A stretch of DNA of 8,394 nt, from positions 3,272 through 11,665 of the forward strand of contig DQCI01000272.1 in assembly GCA_003545125.1 (NCBI GenBank), given 5' to 3'. The number at the start of each line of letters is the position of its first letter. Within the stretch, counting starts at the first letter, position 1. Shown here one piece after another: positions 1-4,610 of the stretch. Position numbers and translations under genes: made by a program. The stretch is from Paracoccaceae bacterium (lineage in GTDB: Bacteria; Pseudomonadota; Alphaproteobacteria; Rhodobacterales; Rhodobacteraceae). Under the pieces are notes generated by a model. That model was not told where the DNA came from, made no database searches, and was given only the letters and a program-made list of their open reading frames with translations.

Positions 1-54
1 CTGCAGCGCTACGGCACCGGCCAGCGTGGGGAGTACGATATGGAACGTGTGTAG
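1..54 (+). CDS. boxC: Partial CDS, C-terminus of probable benzoyl-CoA-dihydrodiol lyase
   Basis: The first frame of the window reads LQRYGTGQRGEYDMERV and stops at TAG (52-54). Codon use favours G or C in third positions as in the neighbouring genes, so this looks like the tail of a real gene entering from the left. Its position 41 bp before boxB on the same strand fits boxC, which commonly sits beside boxB and encodes the lyase that opens the dihydrodiol or epoxide ring and releases formate. The identification rests mainly on context and on a general resemblance to BoxC tails; with 17 residues no domain can be seen. Another box-operon gene would be the alternative. Confidence 0.55.
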   Translation: MQRYGTGQRGEYDMERV

Positions 55-95
55 CCCCGGCGCGGCCAGGGCAGGAAACACCGAGGGAGACTACG

Positions 96-1547
96 ATGAT
101 CGACACGATGAACGTCAGCTACGATACGCTGATCCCCAACAATGTCGGACTCTCGACCGACAAGCAGGTACTGAAGGCGCTGGAGAAATGGCACCCGGGC
201 TACATCAACTGGTGGAACGAGCTGATCCCCGACAAGTTCCAGCTTTCGGATGTCTACCTGCGCACCGCGATTTCGGTCGACCCGAAGGGCTGGGCGAAGT
301 TCGGCTATGTGAAAATGCCGGAGTACCGCTGGGGCGTGCTGCTTGCGCCCGAAGTCGACGACCGGCGCATCCCCTGTGGTGAGCACGCGGGCGAGCCGGC
401 CTGGCAGGAAGTGCCGGGCGAATACCGCAACCTGATGAAGCGGCTGATCGTCATCCAGGGTGATACCGAGCCCGCAAGCGTGGAGCAGCAGCGCTTTCTC
501 GCCCTCACCGCGCCCTCGCTCTACGACATGCGCAACCTGTTCCAGGTCAATGTCGAGGAGGGCCGTCACCTTTGGGCGATGGTCTACCTCCTGCAAAAGT
601 ACTTCGGCCGCGACGGGCGCGAAGAGGCGGATGATCTCTTGCGCCGCTCGTCGGGCAGCGAGGAGGCGCCGCGCATGCTCGGCGCTTTCAACGAAGAAAC
701 GCCTGACTGGCTCTCCTTCTTCATGTTCACCTATTTCACCGACCGCGACGGCAAGATGCAGCTCGAGAGCCTGGCGCAATCGGGGTTCGACCCGCTCTCG
801 CGCACCTGCCGCTTCATGCTGACCGAGGAAGCCCACCACATGTTCGTGGGCGAGACCGGGGTCGGGCGCACGATCGAGCGGACCTGCCAGGTCATGCGCG
901 AAAACGGGATCGACGATCCCTTTGACACCGACCGGATCCGTGGGCTCGGGGTGATCGACCTGCCGCTGATCCAGAAGAAGCTCAACCTCCACTACACGCT
1001 CAGCCTCGATCTGTTCGGCCAGGAGGTCTCGACCAACGCCGCCAACGCCTTCACCGCCGGGATCAAGGGCCGCTACCACGAGCACCGGATCGACGATGAC
1101 CACAAGCTCACGAACGACAGCTATTCCGTTTGGGACCTCGAGGACGGCAAGGTCGTGCGCCGGGAGGTGCCCGCGCTCACCGCGATCAACATGCGGCTGC
1201 GCGACGACTACACCCGCGATGCGGCAGGCGGGGTCGGCCGGTGGAACAAGATCATCGAAAAGGCCGGGATCGACTTCGCCCTCAAGCTGCCGCACGAAGC
1301 GTTCAACCGCAAAATCGGCGTCTTCGCCGACAAGCTGTTCGACCCTGACGGCGCGCTCGTCTCCGGCGCCGCATACGACGCGGCCGAAAAGGACTGGTTG
1401 CCGACCCATGCCGATGGCGATTTCATCCAGTCGCTGATGATACCGGTGTCTGAGCCCGGTGAATTCGCAGGCTGGATCGCGCCGCCGAAAGTCGGGATCG
1501 ACAACAAGCCGGGTGATTTCGAATACGTCAAACTTGCCGAAGCCTGA
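96..1547 (+). CDS. boxB: Benzoyl-CoA 2,3-epoxidase, diiron oxygenase subunit BoxB
   Basis: Encodes 483 residues, close to the roughly 475 of known BoxB proteins. BoxB is the soluble diiron oxygenase that uses O2 and electrons from BoxA to convert benzoyl-CoA to its 2,3-epoxide. The start YDTLIPNNVGLS is typical of the family. Candidate iron ligands are E125 (in QGDTEPAS), E155 and H158 (EEGRH), D216 (YFTD), and E245 and H248 (TEEAHH). These sit exactly five residues beyond the Azoarcus BoxB ligands as I recall them (E120, E150, H153, D211, E240, H243), so the active site appears intact. The ATG at 96 is preferred because GAGGGAGA (83-90) lies five bases upstream; a second in-frame ATG at 108 (Met5) is possible but lies 17 bases from that site. 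The reading frame is unbroken. It lies downstream of the probable boxC and is separated from the Cys-motif gene and boxA by 132 bp. Confidence 0.97.
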   Translation: MIDTMNVSYDTLIPNNVGLSTDKQVLKALEKWHPGYINWWNELIPDKFQLSDVYLRTAISVDPKGWAKFGYVKMPEYRWGVLLAPEVDDRRIPCGEHAGEPAWQEVPGEYRNLMKRLIVIQGDTEPASVEQQRFLALTAPSLYDMRNLFQVNVEEGRHLWAMVYLLQKYFGRDGREEADDLLRRSSGSEEAPRMLGAFNEETPDWLSFFMFTYFTDRDGKMQLESLAQSGFDPLSRTCRFMLTEEAHHMFVGETGVGRTIERTCQVMRENGIDDPFDTDRIRGLGVIDLPLIQKKLNLHYTLSLDLFGQEVSTNAANAFTAGIKGRYHEHRIDDDHKLTNDSYSVWDLEDGKVVRREVPALTAINMRLRDDYTRDAAGGVGRWNKIIEKAGIDFALKLPHEAFNRKIGVFADKLFDPDGALVSGAAYDAAEKDWLPTHADGDFIQSLMIPVSEPGEFAGWIAPPKVGIDNKPGDFEYVKLAEA

Positions 1548-1572
1548 AACCCGCCAAACAGCCTGCCTATTC

Positions 1573-1612
1573 TTGGCCGACATACGCCGGGGGGTGTACA
1601 TTGTTGCGCCAT
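1573..1612 (+). promoter_or_regulatory. Possible internal promoter overlapped by BoxR-like operator
   Basis: In the boxB-boxA gap, TTGGCC (1573-1578) and TACATT (1597-1602) are 18 bp apart and each match the sigma-70 -35 or -10 consensus at 4 of 6 positions. The -10-like box lies inside TGTA-N6-TGCG (1595-1608), followed by CCAT. The boxR upstream region has TGCA-N6-TGCG followed by the same CCAT (3538-3555); the two 18-mers agree at 13 positions. TGCA-N6-TGCA is the operator type I recall for the BzdR/BoxR family. If real, this would let BoxR control the small Cys-motif gene and boxA separately from boxB. The promoter match alone is weak. Confidence 0.35.
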
Positions 1613-1630
1613 TGGTCCGAACGCCAATGG
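1609..1630. repeat. 7-bp perfect inverted repeat in boxB-boxA gap
   Basis: CCATTGG (1609-1615) and CCAATGG (1624-1630) are perfect reverse complements separated by 8 bases. The element begins inside the CCAT that ends the BoxR-like operator and lies 49 bp before the next start codon. It could be a protein-binding site or a short RNA hairpin. It has no following T tract, so it does not look like an intrinsic terminator. Confidence 0.45.
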
Positions 1631-1679
1631 ACGACGGGCATCGCCCCGGCCTCGCCGCCCCACACAACGGGAGACACGC

Positions 1680-1850
1680 ATGCAGATCCGCCGCGACATC
1701 GCCCACGCCCCCCGCGCCCGCGCCCTCGGGCGCAAGATCGCCAGGCTTCAGGGCGGCTGCGTCGGCTGCGAAAACTGCTCCGGGCTCTGTACGGCGCTCC
1801 TGGAAGCGCTCACCCTGCCCGACCTCGTCCTCAAGGAGAGAGAGGCGTGA
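1680..1850 (+). CDS. 56-aa cysteine-motif protein, putative Fe-S protein
   Basis: A small ORF starting at ATG 1680 and ending at TGA 1848-1850. Residues 1-24 are strongly basic (Arg/Lys at 4, 5, 12, 14, 18, 19, 22). Residues 27-37 read CVGCENCSGLC, a CX2CX2CX3C arrangement identical in spacing to each of the two [4Fe-4S] motifs of the adjacent BoxA, but without the usual Pro after the last Cys. The tail is a short Leu-rich, acidic segment. Support for translation: GGGAGA (1670-1675) lies four bases before the ATG, and the stop overlaps the GTG start of boxA as GTGA, suggesting coupled translation. No signal peptide or membrane segment is seen. It lacks a second cluster motif, so it is not a complete two-cluster ferredoxin. 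It may bind one [4Fe-4S] cluster and act in electron transfer or cluster delivery to BoxA, or it may bind a metal such as zinc; no known family is recognised. Confidence 0.72.
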   Translation: MQIRRDIAHAPRARALGRKIARLQGGCVGCENCSGLCTALLEALTLPDLVLKEREA

Positions 1851-3040
1851 CCCCGCCGCTCAAACAACACCTGATCGACCCCGAGATCTGTATCCGCTGC
1901 TACACCTGCGAGATGACCTGTGCGGTCGAGGCGATAACCCATGACGACGTGAACGTGGTGGTCGATGCGCAGAAGTGCAACTTCTGCATGGATTGCATCC
2001 CGGTCTGTCCGACGGGGTCGATCGACGAGTGGCGGGTCGTCGAAACGCCCTACTCGCTCGACGACCAGTTCGGCTGGGAGGACCTTCCTGCGCAGGCGGA
2101 CATCGCAGAAGGCGGCGCCGCCGGGACCGATCCCGAAGCGCTCGACGAGGACGTCGCCGCGCTGCTCGCACAGGCCCACGCGGGCGCCGGTGGTAAGGCG
2201 AAAGCGCCCGCAACAGCGTCGAAGCCCAGCGTGAACCTCTACACCCTCGCCAAGCCCGCGACGGCGAAGGTGACCGGCAACTACCGGCTCACCGCGGAGG
2301 GCTCCGACAATGACGTGCGCCACATCATCCTCGATTTCGCGGGCCTGCCGATGCCGGTACTCGAAGGCCAGTCGATCGGGATCATCCCGCCGGGAACCGA
2401 TGCGGCGGGCAAGGTGCACTTGCCGCGGCTCTACTCCGTTTCCAGCCCCCGCGACGGCGAACGGCCAGGCTACAACAATCTCTCGCTCACCGTGAAGCGT
2501 GAGCCGGACGGGCTTTGCTCGAATTACGTCTGCGATCTGAAGCGGGGCGACGAGGTGCAGGTGACCGGCCCGTTCGGCGCCACCTTCCTTCTGCCGAATG
2601 ACCCCGACGCAGAGCTCCTGATGATCTGCACCGGCACCGGTTCGGCCCCGTTCCGCGGCTTCACCATGCATCGCGTGCGCGAAAACCCGGGCAATACCGG
2701 CAAGCTCAGCCTCGTCTTCGGCGCCCGCCGGGCCGAAGAGCTGCCCTATTTCGGACCGCTCGGGAAGGTGCCCGACGCGTTCCTGCACAAGGTCTTCGCC
2801 TTCTCGCGGGCAGATGGCGCGCCCAAGGCCTACGTGCAGGACAAGCTTCGCGAAGAGCGCGACCGGGTCGCTGCGCTGCTCGCGAATGCGAAGGCGCATA
2901 TCTACATCTGCGGCCTCAAGGAGATGGAAGGGGGCGTTGAGGAAGCCTTCGCCGATATCGCCCGGGGCGCCGGGCTCGATTGGAAAGCGGTGCGCGACAC
3001 GATGCGTGAAGACGGGCGCTACCACGTCGAGACGTACTGA
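1847..3040 (+). CDS. boxA: Benzoyl-CoA 2,3-epoxidase, reductase subunit BoxA
   Basis: Encodes 397 residues from a GTG start. BoxA oxidises NADPH and passes electrons through FAD and two iron-sulfur clusters to BoxB. Residues 15-25 (CIRCYTCEMTC) and 44-54 (CNFCMDCIPVC, then P) are two [4Fe-4S] motifs. A low-complexity Ala/Gly/Asp-rich linker follows (about 85-128). The ferredoxin-NADP reductase part shows the FAD-binding RLYS (194-197), GTGSAPFRG (263-271) in the nucleotide-binding lobe, CGLKEMEGGV (355-364), and the aromatic C-terminus YHVETY. The GTG at 1847 is chosen because AAGGAGAG (1833-1840) lies six bases upstream, family similarity begins just after it, and it overlaps the previous gene's stop. 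An in-frame ATG at 1601 would add 82 residues of Pro/Arg-rich translation out of frame with the small gene, so it is unlikely. Confidence 0.95.
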   Translation: MTPPLKQHLIDPEICIRCYTCEMTCAVEAITHDDVNVVVDAQKCNFCMDCIPVCPTGSIDEWRVVETPYSLDDQFGWEDLPAQADIAEGGAAGTDPEALDEDVAALLAQAHAGAGGKAKAPATASKPSVNLYTLAKPATAKVTGNYRLTAEGSDNDVRHIILDFAGLPMPVLEGQSIGIIPPGTDAAGKVHLPRLYSVSSPRDGERPGYNNLSLTVKREPDGLCSNYVCDLKRGDEVQVTGPFGATFLLPNDPDAELLMICTGTGSAPFRGFTMHRVRENPGNTGKLSLVFGARRAEELPYFGPLGKVPDAFLHKVFAFSRADGAPKAYVQDKLREERDRVAALLANAKAHIYICGLKEMEGGVEEAFADIARGAGLDWKAVRDTMREDGRYHVETY

Positions 3041-3098
3041 GCGGGGGAACCGTCTTCGAAGACGGTTTTTGAAGGCGCTTCGAAGCGCCTTCCCCCGC
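3041..3098. repeat. Two perfect palindromes inside an outer inverted repeat
   Basis: Starting one base after the boxA stop, the gap contains a 20-bp perfect palindrome (3048-3067) and a 22-bp perfect palindrome (3071-3092), three bases apart. Both centre on CTTCGAAG. They are enclosed by GCGGGGGAA (3041-3049) and its exact reverse complement TTCCCCCGC (3090-3098). As RNA this could fold into two hairpins, or into a three-way junction with a GC-rich closing stem. It may be an intercistronic mRNA processing or stability element, a REP-like genomic repeat, or an attenuator. It stops a few bases before the ribosome binding site of the next gene. Confidence 0.85.
3048..3070 (+). terminator. Possible intrinsic terminator or attenuator after boxA
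   Basis: The first palindrome, AACCGTCTTCGAAGACGGTT, folds into an 8-bp stem with a TCGA loop. Its last two T plus three more give a run of five T (3066-3070). This has the shape of a Rho-independent terminator. It would partly separate boxA expression from the thioesterase and boxR downstream. Because the genes continue on the same strand with a good ribosome binding site, partial read-through is likely. Confidence 0.5.
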
Positions 3099-3114
3099 GC
3101 CAAGAGGAGCTGTC

Positions 3115-3537
3115 ATGCCCAAGTCCTTCACTCATGAAATCCGCGTCGGCTGGGGCGACTGCGACCCGGCCCGCATCGCCTACACCGCCAACATCCCCGC
3201 CTGGGCGCTGGAAGCGATCGAAGCCTGGTGGGAGCACCTGCTGGGTGGGCCCGGTTGGTATCACGTGGAATTCGATCTCGGTTGGGGCACGCCTTTCGTG
3301 CACATGGAGCTCGATTTTCGTGCGCCGATCACGCCGCGCCACCGGTTGATCTGCACCGTCACGCCCACCCGGCTCGGCACCAGTTCGATCGCCTTTCGCG
3401 TCACCGGATCCCAGGCGGACAGCCTGTGCTTCGAAGGCGGGTTCGTCTGTGTCTTCATCCGCGCGGGCAGCCTCGAGAAGCGCGCGGTGCCGCCCGAGGT
3501 GCGCAGCGCCGTCACTCCGCTGCTTGCGCCGGCATAG
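3115..3537 (+). CDS. 4HBT-family acyl-CoA thioesterase (probable benzoyl-CoA thioesterase)
   Basis: A 140-residue single-domain hotdog-fold protein of usual length for the 4-hydroxybenzoyl-CoA thioesterase family. The N-terminal WGDCDPARIAY (residues 13-23) contains the GDCDP signature; Asp17 falls where the catalytic aspartate of the Pseudomonas enzyme lies. The pattern FEGGFVCVFI in the C-terminal half matches the later strands of the fold. A similar gene sits in the Azoarcus evansii box cluster, where the product hydrolyses benzoyl-CoA and is thought to release CoA when aromatic acyl-CoA accumulates; the same cytoplasmic role is inferred here. AGAGGAG (3103-3109) lies five bases before the ATG. 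It is separated from boxA by the palindrome cluster and its stop abuts the BoxR-like operator, so it probably closes the upstream transcription unit. The exact substrate cannot be read from sequence. Confidence 0.9.
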   Translation: MPKSFTHEIRVGWGDCDPARIAYTANIPAWALEAIEAWWEHLLGGPGWYHVEFDLGWGTPFVHMELDFRAPITPRHRLICTVTPTRLGTSSIAFRVTGSQADSLCFEGGFVCVFIRAGSLEKRAVPPEVRSAVTPLLAPA

Positions 3538-3555
3538 TGCACTATTGTGCGCCAT
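3538..3555 (+). promoter_or_regulatory. Putative BoxR operator, TGCA-N6-TGCG
   Basis: TGCA (3538-3541) and TGCG (3548-3551) are spaced by six bases directly after the thioesterase stop codon and followed by CCAT. The BzdR/BoxR family is known, as I recall, to bind TGCA-N6-TGCA-type sites. The site lies just upstream of the -35 element proposed for boxR, and a related copy lies in the boxB-boxA gap. Confidence 0.5.
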
Positions 3556-3560
3556 GCCCG

Positions 3561-3589
3561 TTGAGAAACAGGCGCTCAGCCCGTAAACT
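3561..3589 (+). promoter_or_regulatory. boxR: Probable sigma-70-type promoter of boxR
   Basis: TTGAGA (3561-3566, 5 of 6 to TTGACA) and TAAACT (3584-3589, 4 of 6 to TATAAT) are separated by the optimal 17 bp. Transcription would start near 3596, about 23 bases before the boxR ATG. The promoter is flanked by TGCA-type sites on both sides, which fits autoregulation. Confidence 0.55.
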
Positions 3590-3592
3590 CTC

Positions 3593-3606
3593 TGCACTTT
3601 AGAGCA
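3593..3606 (+). promoter_or_regulatory. Second, weaker TGCA-N6-AGCA site near boxR start point
   Basis: TGCA (3593-3596) is followed after six bases by AGCA (3603-3606). It would overlap the predicted transcription start of boxR, a position expected for repression. One of the eight fixed bases departs from TGCA-N6-TGCA. The site is short enough that chance cannot be excluded. Confidence 0.35.
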
Positions 3607-3618
3607 TATGGGAACGGT

Positions 3619-4530
3619 ATGGCCGAGATCACCAATTTCCGCGGCGAGGTGCAGGACGCGCGCTCGGAAGCCGACGGGGCCGTGGAGGCCCTGATTGCCC
3701 GGGTCGGGGACCGCGTGCGCCGGGCGCGTGACCGCAAAGGCATCCCGCGCCGGGTCTTGAGCGAAATGTCGGGCGTGAGCCCACGTTACCTTGCCCAGCT
3801 CGAGGCCGGCGAGGGCAACATTTCGATCGGGCTCTTGCAACGCGTGGCCTACGCGCTCGACCACAAGATCGAATGGCTGGTGGGCGCCGAGGATCCCTGG
3901 GTCTCCGATGCGCTGCGCGTCGCCGATCTCTACCGGGCGGCCACCGCACCGGTCCAGGCGCAAGTCCGCGCGGTGCTGTCGCCCGAACCGGCGGCGGCGC
4001 AACGGGCGCACCGGATTTGCCTCGTCGGCCTTCGCGGCGCCGGCAAGTCCACCTTGGGACGGCGGGCGGGCGACCGGCTTGGCCTGCCCTTCGTCGAGCT
4101 CAACCTTGAGATCGAGGAGCAGGCGGGCATGGCCGTGGACGAGCTGATGGCGCTTTACGGCCAAGAGGGCTACCGGCGGCTCGAGGCACAGGCGATCGCG
4201 CGTGTCATCGCGACCCATGAGGCGATGATCCTCGCCGTCGCGGGCGGGATCGTTGCCGAACCCGAGACCTACGCACGCCTGCTGGCGGCTTTCCACACCG
4301 TATGGGTCAAGGCCTCACCTGACGAACACATGGCGCGGGTACGCGAACAGGGCGACACGCGGCCGATGGCCGGCAACCCGGAGGCGATGGCGCAGTTGAA
4401 ATCGATCCTCACCGCCCGCGAAGTGCTTTATGACCGGGCCAATGCCAGCCTCGACACCAGCACCAGGACGGAAGACGAAAGCCTCGAAGACCTCCTTGCC
4501 CTGATCGAAACCAACCGCTTCCTTTCCTGA
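3619..4530 (+). CDS. boxR: BoxR-type transcriptional regulator, XRE HTH plus shikimate-kinase-like domain
   Basis: A 303-residue regulator. After a short N-terminal tail, residues about 28-88 form an XRE/Cro helix-turn-helix (VLSEMSGVSPRYLAQLEAGEGNIS). A linker (about 90-130) leads to a shikimate-kinase-like domain with Walker A GLRGAGKS (137-144), then GYRRLE (184-189), AGGIV (208-212) and TRP (247-249). This fusion and its length match BzdR/BoxR, whose C-terminal domain senses benzoyl-CoA and whose HTH represses benzoate genes. The kinase DxD pair is replaced by E160 and N162 and the first Gly of GGG by Ala208, so it is probably a sensor rather than a working shikimate kinase. The ATG at 3619 has only a weak GGGAACGG (3610-3617) before it; the ATG at 3608 is out of frame. 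It sits between the thioesterase and the beta-oxidation gene with its own likely promoter. Confidence 0.95.
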   Translation: MAEITNFRGEVQDARSEADGAVEALIARVGDRVRRARDRKGIPRRVLSEMSGVSPRYLAQLEAGEGNISIGLLQRVAYALDHKIEWLVGAEDPWVSDALRVADLYRAATAPVQAQVRAVLSPEPAAAQRAHRICLVGLRGAGKSTLGRRAGDRLGLPFVELNLEIEEQAGMAVDELMALYGQEGYRRLEAQAIARVIATHEAMILAVAGGIVAEPETYARLLAAFHTVWVKASPDEHMARVREQGDTRPMAGNPEAMAQLKSILTAREVLYDRANASLDTSTRTEDESLEDLLALIETNRFLS

Positions 4531-4610
4531 CCCTTCCACCTTTTGCACAGAATCCGGGGCATCCCGGGGGGCAGACGCTCCCGGCGCCCCGGCCCGGACC
4601 CGGAGATCCA

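Noticed and set aside
9..1706. 565-codon open frame on the minus strand across boxB
   Set aside because: It is antisense to a clearly conserved gene, has an Arg/Val/Asp-rich composition typical of high-GC reverse frames, and shows no recognisable domain.
1748..3103. 451-codon minus-strand open frame across boxA
   Set aside because: Antisense shadow of boxA caused by strong G/C third-position bias; no family features.
3019..4296. 425-codon minus-strand open frame across the thioesterase and boxR
   Set aside because: It crosses the palindrome cluster and two well-supported genes on the other strand; no domain is seen.
4544..4567. TGCA half-site and CCGGG-GCAT-CCCGG hairpin in the gap before the hydratase/dehydrogenase gene
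   Set aside because: The second half-site (CCGG) does not match TGCA, and the 5-bp hairpin has no T tract; in this GC-rich gap both are likely chance.
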